This document shows positions 17,245-26,535 of a stretch of DNA of 64,000 nt, piece by piece. Every line of letters begins with the position of its first letter. Position 1 is the first letter of the stretch. This DNA comes from Bacteroidota bacterium. Its GTDB lineage: Bacteria; Bacteroidota; JABWAT01. A model generated the notes under the pieces. The model ran no database searches. It worked only from the letters and a program-made list of their open reading frames with translations, and was not told the origin of the DNA. Location: contig JABWAT010000011.1 in assembly GCA_013360915.1 (NCBI GenBank), positions 1 to 64,000 on the forward strand, given 5' to 3'. The position numbers and the translations under genes were made by a program.

Positions 17245-18279
17245 ATGATTCAGCAAGCGTTAAAGAAAATTGTCGAGGGGCATCACCTCAGCCGGAATGA
17301 AGCGTATCAGGTGATGAATGATATCATGTCGGGGCAGGCATTGCCAACCCAGATTGCCGGGTATTTAATTGCCCTGCGCATGAAGGGGGAAGTGGTCGAT
17401 GAAATCGTCGGGTCGGCACAGGCCATGCGCGATTTTGCCACGGTGGTGAAACCAACCGTTTCGCCGCTGGTTGATACCTGCGGAACGGGTGGGGATGCTT
17501 CGGGAACGTTTAACATTTCCACCGCGGCCGCCTTTGTGGCAGCCGGTGCCGGCGTGAAAGTCGCCAAACATGGCAACCGGGCGGTTTCGTCGAAATCGGG
17601 TAGTGCCGACGTGCTTCAGGCGCTTGGAATCAACATTTCCCTGAATGCCGACCAGATGGCCCGTTGTGTCGATGAAACCGGAATCGGATTTCTTTTCGCC
17701 CAGACGCTTCATCCTGCCATGAAACATGCCATCGGTCCACGGAAGGAAATGGGAGTCCGCACAATCTTTAACATGCTGGGTCCGTTAACCAATCCGGCCC
17801 GTGCCCGCAGGCAGGTCATCGGGGTGTTTCATCCCGGTCTGACTGAGTTGTTTGCTGAAGTGCTTCAGGCCATGGGGTCTGAACATGTGCTGGTGGCTCA
17901 CGGAACCGGTGGCTATGATGAACTGTCGGTGACCGGTCAAACCGTGCTGACCGAACTGAAATCGGGCGAAATCCGGACGTACCGCATCAATCCGATCGAA
18001 TTTCATCTGCCGGACTACCGTCATGAAGACCTGCTGGGCGGAACGCCGGAGGACAATGCGGCCATCATCCGGGATATTTTTGCCGGCAGGCGCGATGGTG
18101 CCGGGCGGGCCATGGTAGCTTTGAATGCCGGGGCTGCCATTTATGTGTCGGGTCTGACTGGCAGTCTGTTCGAAGGATATGAACTGGCACAGGCCTCGAT
18201 CAGTGACGGACTGGCGCTGGATAAAATGGAAACATTGGCTAACTTCAGTCAAACCTTTACTGAGGGGAAACCGGTATGA
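17245..18279 (+). CDS. trpD: Anthranilate phosphoribosyltransferase
   Basis: A 344-residue enzyme joining anthranilate and PRPP in tryptophan synthesis. The PRPP/anthranilate loops are clear: VDTCGTGGDASGTFNIST, KHGNRAVSSKSGSADVLQALG, and the HPAMKHAIGPRKEMGVRTIFN segment with the conserved Arg/Gly. Length is normal for the family. No other trp gene is adjacent; it leads a small operon with a four-base overlap into the next gene. The 194 bases upstream hold no clear promoter. Confidence 0.97.
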   Translation: MIQQALKKIVEGHHLSRNEAYQVMNDIMSGQALPTQIAGYLIALRMKGEVVDEIVGSAQAMRDFATVVKPTVSPLVDTCGTGGDASGTFNISTAAAFVAAGAGVKVAKHGNRAVSSKSGSADVLQALGINISLNADQMARCVDETGIGFLFAQTLHPAMKHAIGPRKEMGVRTIFNMLGPLTNPARARRQVIGVFHPGLTELFAEVLQAMGSEHVLVAHGTGGYDELSVTGQTVLTELKSGEIRTYRINPIEFHLPDYRHEDLLGGTPEDNAAIIRDIFAGRRDGAGRAMVALNAGAAIYVSGLTGSLFEGYELAQASISDGLALDKMETLANFSQTFTEGKPV

Positions 18280-18566
18280 CATACATGGTGACTGCGCATA
18301 TTCCCGAGCTGACCGATCGGATGATCGATCTGATTCCGGACCACCGTGCCAGGGTGAACGGACACATGCTCAACCGCCGGATCATCGGCTATACACTGGC
18401 GGCCGACCGCAGCATGCTGTGGATAGTCATCCTTGCTGATAGTCTGGAAAAAGCCGATGACATCATGCAGTCCCTTCCGCTGACTCCGTATCTGAAGTAC
18501 ACCATTCATGAAACCGTTTTTCATGAAGTGATCCCCGGCGGGGTTCCCGCCATTTCGCAGAATTAA
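18276..18566 (+). CDS. Small conserved protein, possible ferredoxin-fold (YciI/muconolactone-isomerase-like)
   Basis: A 96-residue protein starting at the ATGA overlap with trpD. The alternation of strand and helix (TYMVTAHIP, HRARVNGHMLNRRIIGYTLAADRSMLWIVILADSLEKADDIMQSLP, YTIHETVFHE) resembles dimeric alpha/beta-barrel proteins of the YciI or muconolactone isomerase kind. No catalytic set could be identified. Tight coupling to trpD does not reveal a function. Confidence 0.65.
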   Translation: MTYMVTAHIPELTDRMIDLIPDHRARVNGHMLNRRIIGYTLAADRSMLWIVILADSLEKADDIMQSLPLTPYLKYTIHETVFHEVIPGGVPAISQN

Positions 18567-18590
18567 TCCTTTCCCCAATCCGGAGGTCCG

Positions 18591-20948
18591 GTGGTTCCCT
18601 TTCTTCCCGCCCTGATCCAGATGGCCAGGTGGCTGTTCCCCGGCATGAAACTGGAGCAATCGGGGCCGTTTCTTGAACTGGCTGCGAAATACGGACAGCC
18701 GGCCGATCATGCCTTGCCATCGGAAATTCTGAGTCTCGGACTTAAAATGTTTGGCCGCGGTTTATACACCCAACTGGCCTGGCAGACGCGCACTCACTGG
18801 AAATGGCCGTACTGGCTGATGCGTCAGGGGAATCCGGCCGATCCGCAGTTTCAGGCGGTGGCCCATCTGATCATCTGCCAGAACCGGGTTTTCAGAAATT
18901 GGACCCTGCTCGGTCTGCCAAACCACACCGAACGTCTGGTGGTCGATCCTGGCATGATGATGACCCCCTTGCGTGACGGCTTTTCCATCGAGTTCTGGTT
19001 GCAGGAAGGCGATCATCTGGTTCCGCTGTTCGATGGCCCGCCCGAACCTGACAGTTACATTTCCAACCGGTTTCCGTTAATCCGCCGGCAGATGACCACT
19101 GCAAAGGGCGTGGGAATCCGCCAAAATGTGTTTGTCTCGACGGTGGCAGGTTTTGATTTCGGATTCACCCGCCTGAAAATCCGCAATACCACTCACCGGA
19201 TGCAGTCGGTTAAAATCTGGATGTCAGTCCGGCCGTACAACCCCGAAGGGATTTCCCCGGTCTACGACGTGCGTTACGAAGAGGGAAGGCGGTTGTGGTG
19301 GGTGAATCAGCAGCCGGCGGTGATTTCACCAGATACCCCAACGGTGGTTCTGGCCGGCAGTGACAAGGCGGGTGATGTCTGGAACATGCCCATGAAAAAG
19401 CGTCCGGTGATGAAGGATTCCTGTCCGATGGGGCTGGCAACTGCGGCATCGGTCTTTCACCTGAATATCCTGGCCGGTGACATCGAGAATCTGGATTTTG
19501 CCTTTCCGCTGGCGGTTTCGGATGGTTTGCAGGCATTGGATTGGGAAGATCCAGAGATGTTTAACTACAGCCGGGCTAAGAACCGGTTTTACTACCGATG
19601 GAACCGGGAATGGGATCATGCGCTGTCGATTTCGATTCCGGATGAACAACTTCAGCCGGTGACGACCTCGGCGATCGGTTATCAATCGTTATTTGTGCAG
19701 GGGTCTGCCCTGATTCCGGGCTACCTGATTTATCAGGATTTCTGGTTCAGGGATGCCGCCTTTCTGGGAATGGTCCTGCTGAAATCGGGACAGGCAGCAC
19801 CCGTGAAGGCGTTGCTTCTGGCAGCACCTGCCCGGCAAAAGCCCGATGGCTTTTTTGAAAGCCAGGAAGGAGAGTGGGATTCGAACGGACAGTTGCTCTG
19901 GTTAGCCGGTCAGTACTGGAGGTATACCCGGGATCAGGAAACCATCCTTCACATTTGGAATGAGCTGGTTCAGGGCGCACGATGGATTCAGAAAAAACGC
20001 ATTCAGGCCGGACCCGACCACGAGATCAGGGGCTTGCTACCTGCCGGATTCAGTGCCGAACATTTCGGGGCAAATGATTTTTACTATTGGGATAATTTCT
20101 GGAGCCTGGCCGGTCTGGATTCGCTCGCTATGCTGGCTGCACAAACCGGACAACCGGCCCAGCTTCAATGGTTGGACCGGGAAAGGGAGGAATACCGGAC
20201 AACCCTTTTCCGATCGGTCCGATTGGTCGCGCGGGATGGAAACGGAGCGGTTCCGGCTTCACCCAAGCGACATGCCGATGCAGGTTCAATCGGCATTCTG
20301 GCAGCTTTGTACCCGCTTCAGCTGGTTGAGTTTTCCGATCCGCTCATCACGGAATCCTGTCGTTTTCTCATCAGCCGGTTTATGACCACGGGACGGTTTT
20401 TTCATCCGGTGGCGCATACTGGAGTGAATGTCTATCTCTCACTTCACCTGCTTCGGTTTTATTTGTACCAGCGGGATCCGGTCCTGTGGACTCATTTACG
20501 TTCTCTGGCAGAAACAGCCACACCGACGTACACCTGGCCTGAAGCGTTTCATCCGACACTCGGAGGCGGGGTGATGGGAGAGGGCCATCATGGATGGGCC
20601 AATGCAGAATGGGTTTCCATGGTACGAGATTGTCTGGTATGTGACTGGCAGGATGAACTCTGGCTGACACCCGTAACCGATCCGGAATGGTTTGCCAGGC
20701 CGGATGGTCTGGTCGAAATAAAAAACACGGGAACTCCGTTCGGAACGGTCAGCTGCCGGTTGGAATGGACCGAAACGGCTCTTTTCCTGAAATGGTCCTG
20801 TGAGTTTCATCAGACACCGTCGGTCATCCGGTGGTTTTTACCGGACCGGGTCAGACAACAACTGACCGATTCAGAGCCTTTTCCTGCGGACGGATTACGG
20901 ATCGGGGAACCCTCGGGAAGTCTGAATCTGCGTCGGCAGATCCCTTAA
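18591..20948 (+). CDS. Six-hairpin glycosidase-like protein
   Basis: A 785-residue protein with a GTG start preceded by GGAGG at 18582-18586. There is no signal peptide, so it is probably cytoplasmic. The N-terminal half is beta-rich; from about residue 370 the sequence takes the form of an (alpha/alpha)6 barrel (FWFRDAAFLGMVLLKSGQ, DGFFESQEGEWDSNGQLLW, DFYYWDNFWSLAGL). The GGGVMGEGHHGWANAEW segment near residue 660 recurs in uncharacterised bacterial glycoside hydrolases related to amylo-alpha-1,6-glucosidase and GH15/GH63 enzymes. A role in glucan turnover would fit the amylase and importer nearby, but the substrate is unknown. Its stop overlaps the convergent transglycosylase stop in the shared sequence TTAA. 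Confidence 0.7.
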   Translation: MVPFLPALIQMARWLFPGMKLEQSGPFLELAAKYGQPADHALPSEILSLGLKMFGRGLYTQLAWQTRTHWKWPYWLMRQGNPADPQFQAVAHLIICQNRVFRNWTLLGLPNHTERLVVDPGMMMTPLRDGFSIEFWLQEGDHLVPLFDGPPEPDSYISNRFPLIRRQMTTAKGVGIRQNVFVSTVAGFDFGFTRLKIRNTTHRMQSVKIWMSVRPYNPEGISPVYDVRYEEGRRLWWVNQQPAVISPDTPTVVLAGSDKAGDVWNMPMKKRPVMKDSCPMGLATAASVFHLNILAGDIENLDFAFPLAVSDGLQALDWEDPEMFNYSRAKNRFYYRWNREWDHALSISIPDEQLQPVTTSAIGYQSLFVQGSALIPGYLIYQDFWFRDAAFLGMVLLKSGQAAPVKALLLAAPARQKPDGFFESQEGEWDSNGQLLWLAGQYWRYTRDQETILHIWNELVQGARWIQKKRIQAGPDHEIRGLLPAGFSAEHFGANDFYYWDNFWSLAGLDSLAMLAAQTGQPAQLQWLDREREEYRTTLFRSVRLVARDGNGAVPASPKRHADAGSIGILAALYPLQLVEFSDPLITESCRFLISRFMTTGRFFHPVAHTGVNVYLSLHLLRFYLYQRDPVLWTHLRSLAETATPTYTWPEAFHPTLGGGVMGEGHHGWANAEWVSMVRDCLVCDWQDELWLTPVTDPEWFARPDGLVEIKNTGTPFGTVSCRLEWTETALFLKWSCEFHQTPSVIRWFLPDRVRQQLTDSEPFPADGLRIGEPSGSLNLRRQIP

Positions 20949-22864
20949 TCCCGGTCGTCCTCACTCAGGTCGATGGTTGTGGCTGAATCGGTCACCGTGG
21001 GCAGAATGGCCACTTTGGCGGGTCCGGTGATCTGAATCGATTCCCAATTCAATCCGCTGAAATTAGCAGAATCCAGCCGATCGGCCCGGACCATTTTCCC
21101 TGCAATAAAATCCATCGTTTCCACAACGGCGGGTGACAGGGTGCCTGAACGGAAACGGCGGGCATATTTCTTAGGAGAGGGAACTAGTGTTGCCAGGAAG
21201 AAGCTTTCTTCCGGCGTGAGGGTCGTTGCCGGTTTATTGAAGTAGAACCGGGCGGCCGGACCGATTCCGTACACACCGGGACCCCATTCAATCATGTTCA
21301 GGTAGATTTCCAGCATTCGTTCCTTACTCACCGGCCGCTGATACTCGAGCAGCCAGGTAATGACCAGTTCCTGAAATTTCCGGGCCAGGTTTTTCCGCCG
21401 GTTCAGATAGAGATTCTTAACCAGCTGCATGGAAATGGTGGAGGCACCCCGGCGGAAACCCCGGCTTTCCAGATTGGCGATCAGGGCCAACCGGAAGGCT
21501 TCCGGATTGAATCCGCGATGATTGAAAAACTGACCATCTTCATTGGTCAGAACAGCACCGGTCAGATGTGAAGGAATGGCTGAAAAGGGAACAAAGTCCG
21601 GGTTCTGTGTACCAATCAGAACGGTTCCGGCCGAATCGGTTCCGTCGTACACGGTCTGATAAAAGGTGGTATCCAGCCGGTTGAAATCCACACCCGGTGA
21701 GAGCACACTGAATTGACGGGTCAGAACCGTTCCTTCCAGTTTAAGACTATCCAACTGATTAAAATCGACCTGTATGGACAGGTCATACCCCAGTTCACCA
21801 GAAAATCTGAACTCGGTAAGCGGACCCAGGATGGCATCGGGCAGGGACCGGCGGAACAGGACCATGCCGGCAGGTTCAAGATTCAGGCCAGAGGTGATCA
21901 CCGGTTTATCCTGATTTTCATCCAGTGTAAAGTCATGGTTCACCTGAAGATCGCCGGGGTTGAATTCGGACCGGATTTCCATCAGATTTCCAGAAGGAAA
22001 GGACACCGTTGTTTTGCCCCGGAAGGCCCGGAACAGAACAGGCTGAACGGCCAGACCGGGATGAGAAAACATCAGCTGCTGATAGCCGCCTTCGAAAGTG
22101 AAACTGGATGATCCATCCGATGTCATGGTAAATGCACCGGCTTTGCCCGTAAGGACGAGGGGTTTTTCGATGGGCAGGGGAAGCGTCAGCCGGAACGGAT
22201 CGTTGATCAGAATGGAAAGCGAATCCCCGTGAATAGTCCCGGTTGCCTGAAGCACATTCTGCGGACTTTTCAGCCGGATGGACAGTTGGTTGTTTCCGAT
22301 AAGAGTAACCAGCGAGTCGAGCCGCCAGTCATAATCGGGAGTCTGAATGCGCATGCGGGTATTGGTGACCGATACCTGCGGAATCTGATCGGCAGAAAGC
22401 CGGTTGAGCAACCAACGAAGGGGACCGGTGATTTTGGGGAAACCCGTTGCAGTTGTGTCGGAAGGCAGGTCTTGTTGTCTTATGTCTGAAAAATTCCAGC
22501 GTCCCGATGCATCGCGTACCAGATAAATGCTGGCACTATCCATCCGGAAGGAGTCGGGAATGCGGCTGAAAGTCCAGAACTGACTCCAGGAAAGAGTGAC
22601 TTCGAGCAGCCGGGCGGACATGAGTGATTGTTTGCCGGATTGATTTCCTGAAAGATCCAGGCCCTTCAGTCGGATGGTGAGTCCATCGACCTCGAGAGAC
22701 TGGTAAGTGGCCGTTCCGTTCCATCTTGCTTCAAGAGAGGTCAGCTGACGATCGAGGACGTACCGGATGGCTGTTGGCCACAGCAGAACCGCTGCCAGAA
22801 ACAGAACCAGCAGGCTCGAAAACAGGATCAGACTGATTTTGATCAGAAAATGTGTATTTTTCAT
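20945..22864 (-). CDS. Biosynthetic peptidoglycan transglycosylase (GT51) with AsmA-like N-terminal region
   Basis: A 639-residue membrane-anchored protein: one N-terminal transmembrane helix (IKISLILFSSLLVLFLAAV), then about 380 residues resembling the AsmA/DUF748 beta-rich repeats, then a C-terminal GT51 domain that polymerises lipid II. The GT51 signature is complete: TNEDGQFFNHRGF (catalytic Glu442), RGASTISMQLVKNLYL, and KERMLEIYLNMIEWGPGVYGI. There is no transpeptidase domain, so it is a monofunctional MtgA-type enzyme, much larger than the usual 230-270 residues. The start at 22864 is preferred over 22891 because the -7 element TAACTTTG lies five bases before it. Confidence 0.88.
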   Translation of the reverse strand: MKNTHFLIKISLILFSSLLVLFLAAVLLWPTAIRYVLDRQLTSLEARWNGTATYQSLEVDGLTIRLKGLDLSGNQSGKQSLMSARLLEVTLSWSQFWTFSRIPDSFRMDSASIYLVRDASGRWNFSDIRQQDLPSDTTATGFPKITGPLRWLLNRLSADQIPQVSVTNTRMRIQTPDYDWRLDSLVTLIGNNQLSIRLKSPQNVLQATGTIHGDSLSILINDPFRLTLPLPIEKPLVLTGKAGAFTMTSDGSSSFTFEGGYQQLMFSHPGLAVQPVLFRAFRGKTTVSFPSGNLMEIRSEFNPGDLQVNHDFTLDENQDKPVITSGLNLEPAGMVLFRRSLPDAILGPLTEFRFSGELGYDLSIQVDFNQLDSLKLEGTVLTRQFSVLSPGVDFNRLDTTFYQTVYDGTDSAGTVLIGTQNPDFVPFSAIPSHLTGAVLTNEDGQFFNHRGFNPEAFRLALIANLESRGFRRGASTISMQLVKNLYLNRRKNLARKFQELVITWLLEYQRPVSKERMLEIYLNMIEWGPGVYGIGPAARFYFNKPATTLTPEESFFLATLVPSPKKYARRFRSGTLSPAVVETMDFIAGKMVRADRLDSANFSGLNWESIQITGPAKVAILPTVTDSATTIDLSEDDRD

Positions 22865-22869
22865 GGCTT

Positions 22870-22901
22870 CAAAGTTACTCAATCCCTGCAAGGATGACGA
22901 A
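22870..22901 (-). promoter_or_regulatory. Bacteroidota-type promoter of the transglycosylase gene
   Basis: On the minus strand, TTCG, 20 bases, TAACTTTG, AAGCC, then ATG at 22864. The -7 element is an exact TAnnTTTG match. Confidence 0.55.
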
Positions 22902-23503
22902 TGAACGCCGGTTTTTGGAATGATCGATACAGTCAGACCTCCTTTCTGTACGGGGAAGAACCCAATGAATTCCTGCGTGAGGCTGCGGTGGTTCTGAAAT
23001 CAGGTTCACATGTGTTGAGTCTCGGAGAAGGTGAAGGGCGGAATGCGGTCTGGCTGGCTCGCAACGGTTACCGGGTAACGGCGGTTGATCAGTCCGTCAT
23101 GGGACGCGACAAGGCGCTTCAGCTGGCTTCAAAACACCAGATCCGGCTCGATTACCAGATTCAATCAGTTCAATCGGGTCCGTGGATGGCTGATTCCTGG
23201 GATGGCATCGTGAACATTTTCTGTCATCTGCCTTCTGCGGACAGGCATCTGGTCTATGCAGGTATCCATCAATCACTCAAACCGGGTGGCTATTTTATTT
23301 CAGAGCAATTTTCCCCTGAACAGTTATACTATCAGTCGGGCGGACCCAAAGATGCGGACATGCTGGTGACACCAGAAGAGATCCGGCGTGAATTCGGAAC
23401 CGGTTATGAGATCATCCGGTTAGAAGGTTGTGTGATTCAACTTGATGAGGGCCATCATTCAGGTCCCGGATCGGTAACCCGTGTGGTGGTGCGGAAACAA
23501 TGA
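22901..23503 (+). CDS. Class I SAM-dependent methyltransferase
   Basis: A 200-residue Rossmann-fold methyltransferase. It begins FWNDRYSQTSFLYGEEPNEFL, the start pattern of the TehB-like family, followed by motif I SLGEGEGRNAVWLA and the acidic residue in TAVDQS that binds the ribose. AAGGA before the ATG supports the start. The acceptor is unknown; family members include tellurite-resistance and thiol methyltransferases. It overlaps the next gene by four bases. Confidence 0.88.
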   Translation: MNAGFWNDRYSQTSFLYGEEPNEFLREAAVVLKSGSHVLSLGEGEGRNAVWLARNGYRVTAVDQSVMGRDKALQLASKHQIRLDYQIQSVQSGPWMADSWDGIVNIFCHLPSADRHLVYAGIHQSLKPGGYFISEQFSPEQLYYQSGGPKDADMLVTPEEIRREFGTGYEIIRLEGCVIQLDEGHHSGPGSVTRVVVRKQ

Positions 23504-24261
23504 ATAAACTGATTCTGCTCGGAGCCGGATTTGCAGCCGAGGCCATTCGTGACCGGTTTCTTGAAACCCCGGTCGAGATTCATGGGACCTCCCGGCATCC
23601 GAAATCAGATTCCTGGATCAATCTTCGGTTTGATCTCTCCGATAAAGGCACGTGGTCTTCCATCCCGGAAGGCAGTGATCTGATATGGACGTTCCCGGCG
23701 GTTCCTGAAGAGCAGGTTCGGGAGTTTCATGCCTTTTTAAAAAGCCGGGATTCGGTGATCCGTGTGGTGCTCGGGACCACCAGTTGCTACCTGCCTGAAA
23801 CCGGGGAAATTACCGAGCTATCCCCGGTCAATCACTCTACGGAACGGGTCCGGTCCGAACTGTTTCTGAAGGAACAGGGTGCCAACTGGCTGGTTTGTTC
23901 CGGTCTGTGGGGGTATGGCAAACATCCGTATGAATGGTTGGCCAAGGGGCTGATCAGGAACCGGAACAAGACCGTCAACCTGATTCACGTCAGCGATCTG
24001 GCTGAGTACATTCAGCGGTTGCTGGTGACGGGAGATCAGGGTCTGCAGTTAAATGTATCGGATGGAAAAGCCTGGTGGTGGCGCGATCTGGTTGCGAATG
24101 CACGCCGGTCCTACCTGTTTTTCGGTGAAAACCCCGATGATGGTCCCGAGCAATACCGTCTGATCAGGAACGATCGGTTGGTGGCCCTTCTCGGGCAGCA
24201 CCATTTTCATACCCCATTTCTGGTTGAGGACGAAGGCCTTACGCCGGATCTTCCCAAGTAA
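23500..24261 (+). CDS. NAD(P)-binding epimerase/dehydratase-like protein (YeeZ type)
   Basis: A 253-residue Rossmann-fold protein of the extended SDR class. The nucleotide loop is LILLGAGFAAEAI. Sequence continues with TWSSIPEGSDLIWTFPA and VLGTTSCYLPETGEI, as in YeeZ-like proteins. The classical YxxxK pair is not evident, so catalysis is uncertain. It is translationally coupled to the methyltransferase, and its end overlaps the convergent ABC ATPase by 23 bases. Confidence 0.75.
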   Translation: MNKLILLGAGFAAEAIRDRFLETPVEIHGTSRHPKSDSWINLRFDLSDKGTWSSIPEGSDLIWTFPAVPEEQVREFHAFLKSRDSVIRVVLGTTSCYLPETGEITELSPVNHSTERVRSELFLKEQGANWLVCSGLWGYGKHPYEWLAKGLIRNRNKTVNLIHVSDLAEYIQRLLVTGDQGLQLNVSDGKAWWWRDLVANARRSYLFFGENPDDGPEQYRLIRNDRLVALLGQHHFHTPFLVEDEGLTPDLPK

Positions 24262-25018
24262 ACTCAATATCGGGTTCATCGTCCATGTCGGTGGACGACA
24301 GAAAAATACTTTCCAGATCGGTTTTCTGCTGCAGGGATTGCAGCTCGGAGCGGATGGTTCCGATTTCACCCGACAGAACCAATTCACCATGATGGATAAT
24401 GGCCAGATGGGTCATCACGGCCTCGAGTTGTGAGAGGACGTGACTGGAAAGAAACACCGTTCCGCCCGCCTGTGCATAACTGGTCAGCAGACGTCTGATC
24501 CGCCGGGTTCCTGCAGGATCAACCGATTCGAAAGGTTCATCGAGGATCAGCAGTTTCGGGTGGGCCATCATGGCGCAGAGCAGGCCGAGTTTTTTGCGCA
24601 TGCCCGAAGAAAAATCACCAGCCAGTTTCGAATCGGCTGTATCGACTCCCAGCCACCGTCCCAGCCGTGCCATCCGCTGATTAATGGAACGTTCATTCAA
24701 TCCGGAGAGGCGACCAAACCAGGAGGCATTTTCACCGGCGGTCATCAGATCATGAAGGGCGGGTTCAGAAAACAACACGCCGACAGCCTGGCGGTCTTCT
24801 GCCGTCAGATTGTCAACCGATTTGCCAAAAATCCGGATAGAGCCAGAAGTCGGTTCGGTCAGACGGCTGATCATCCGGATGGTGGTGGTTTTTCCGGCCC
24901 CGTTTGGTCCCAGAAAACCAAAAATGCATCCGGTGGGAACGGTCAGATCGAGGTGGTTCACAGCGGTTCCCGACGGCCACGATTTGGTCAGACCGGAGAG
25001 TTCAATGGCAGGAATCAT
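24239..25018 (-). CDS. ABC transporter ATP-binding protein
   Basis: A 259-residue ATPase. Walker A GPNGAGKTTT, signature FSSGMRKKLGL, Walker B LLILDEPFESVDP and switch SSHVL are intact. The start at 25018 is chosen because it overlaps the permease stop (ATGA) and has GGAG upstream; a longer frame to 25141 runs inside the permease gene. The C-terminal extension (SELQSLQQKTDLESIFLS) fits ATPases of ABC-2 type exporters such as the Nat or bacitracin-efflux kind. It works with the permease encoded just upstream. Confidence 0.9.
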   Translation of the reverse strand: MIPAIELSGLTKSWPSGTAVNHLDLTVPTGCIFGFLGPNGAGKTTTIRMISRLTEPTSGSIRIFGKSVDNLTAEDRQAVGVLFSEPALHDLMTAGENASWFGRLSGLNERSINQRMARLGRWLGVDTADSKLAGDFSSGMRKKLGLLCAMMAHPKLLILDEPFESVDPAGTRRIRRLLTSYAQAGGTVFLSSHVLSQLEAVMTHLAIIHHGELVLSGEIGTIRSELQSLQQKTDLESIFLSSTDMDDEPDIEFTWEDPA

Positions 25019-26535
25019 GTAAGCTCCGTGTATCGCGAAATGAAAGCATGTCTGCCCCTGTACCAGATCTGAGCCAGCAGGTAAGGCATGGCTGCAAACG
25101 ACAGGGCCAGATAGATCAGGCAGGATGCGAGGACCATCCACAGGTTTGGTGAACCGGGTCCCATCAGTGTCAGCAGCGATTGTCCGCCCAGCATGACCAG
25201 CACACCCCCGAAAAGGATCAGATTAAAAATCATGGTTCCTGCTGTTCTGGGAGACCGGCCTGACCGCGAGGGGAACCGTGGGAACAGCCATGGGTTCAAC
25301 AGAAGCAGTCCGTCGGCAATGAAAAGAGCCAGTGCCACAGCCAGCAGAATGCGGGTGGTCAGAAATTCGATCAGAACCGATCCGGCAAGTCCCGGCATGG
25401 TGGGCAGATTGATCAGAATGGCGATGATTATAACCACCGGAATCTGCACCAGTTTAAAGGGAATCATCAGCGTGCGCAGTTTATCGGGATGGGTGAGGTG
25501 CGTCAGGCCAAATGAACCGAGTAATCCGAGACCGTAGGCCCAGAATCCAGCGGCGAACACCAAAACCACCGACCGGCCATCGGTTTCCATCAGTTGTTGA
25601 AGCGGACTCAGATTCCATGCGTCGCGGTTGCTGACCAGAGCGATGACGGGAAAGACCAGCATCATCAGACCAAAGGTGGGATGCCGGAACAGGATGGCCA
25701 GCCAGGGGGAGCCAATGGGTGTTCGTCGCACAACCGATCCGGGTGCAGAGGGTTTGCTGCTCATGGACTCTTCGGTGGTTGAAAGGGAAAGAAACGCCTT
25801 CCAGTCCAGCCAGATCAGGCCGGTCCAGGCAAGGAAGATCCAGAAAATACCGGAAAGTGCTGGTTCCATCATGGAATTCACCACCGGCCGGCTGAACCAC
25901 CAGGAAGTGATGGATTCGACCCGGTACTCGCTGGTGCTGCGGTCACCGGTCCAGAATACGAATCCGAAATATAAAATCAGAAATGCAGCCAGTAACCCCC
26001 GCTGCTGGTTCCGGGTGCGGGTAAATCCGATCACAAGGCTGGTAACCAGGCGTGACAGCATGGAAAGCAAGGTCACCCATAAAAACAACAGGAACATGGC
26101 CGGAAGTACCTTTTCCGGGGGGAAAAAGGTCAGTGCCAAGCCGGAAAAAAGGCTGAAGGGGAACCAGAAGGAGGTTTGCATCAGACGGTCGGCCCAATCG
26201 GCCAGATACCAATTCAAATCGGGCACGGGCAGGTACCGGAACTGCAGATCACGCGGAATCATCATGGTGGGTGACCGAAGCGGAAGCAGCAAGGCAAACA
26301 GCGAGGAGAGAAACAGGAGAAACCCCCAGAAGGCATGACCATCCAACTCTCTGATGGAGGCGATGGCATTTCCGGCGAAGGCACCGGCAATCCACTGAAA
26401 ACCAATGAACAGCAGACTGAGAACGGCCATGACCACCAGACCCCACCGTTTCCGCCGGACGATCTGGTTTTTCAGCAGCAGAAACCGACCCTGAATCAGG
26501 GTTACCAGCAGGTGGGGATGAATGGAGTTTCTCAT
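25015..26535 (-). CDS. ABC-2 type transporter permease
   Basis: A 506-residue integral membrane protein with roughly ten to twelve hydrophobic segments, such as WGLVVMAVLSLLFIGF and HAFWGFLLFLSSLFALLLPL. It matches no single-function family that I can name; size and topology suit large ABC-2 permeases in Bacteroidota. It overlaps valS by four bases at its start and the ATPase by four bases at its end, so the three genes form one operon. The substrate is unknown. Confidence 0.8.
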   Translation of the reverse strand: MRNSIHPHLLVTLIQGRFLLLKNQIVRRKRWGLVVMAVLSLLFIGFQWIAGAFAGNAIASIRELDGHAFWGFLLFLSSLFALLLPLRSPTMMIPRDLQFRYLPVPDLNWYLADWADRLMQTSFWFPFSLFSGLALTFFPPEKVLPAMFLLFLWVTLLSMLSRLVTSLVIGFTRTRNQQRGLLAAFLILYFGFVFWTGDRSTSEYRVESITSWWFSRPVVNSMMEPALSGIFWIFLAWTGLIWLDWKAFLSLSTTEESMSSKPSAPGSVVRRTPIGSPWLAILFRHPTFGLMMLVFPVIALVSNRDAWNLSPLQQLMETDGRSVVLVFAAGFWAYGLGLLGSFGLTHLTHPDKLRTLMIPFKLVQIPVVIIIAILINLPTMPGLAGSVLIEFLTTRILLAVALALFIADGLLLLNPWLFPRFPSRSGRSPRTAGTMIFNLILFGGVLVMLGGQSLLTLMGPGSPNLWMVLASCLIYLALSFAAMPYLLAQIWYRGRHAFISRYTELT

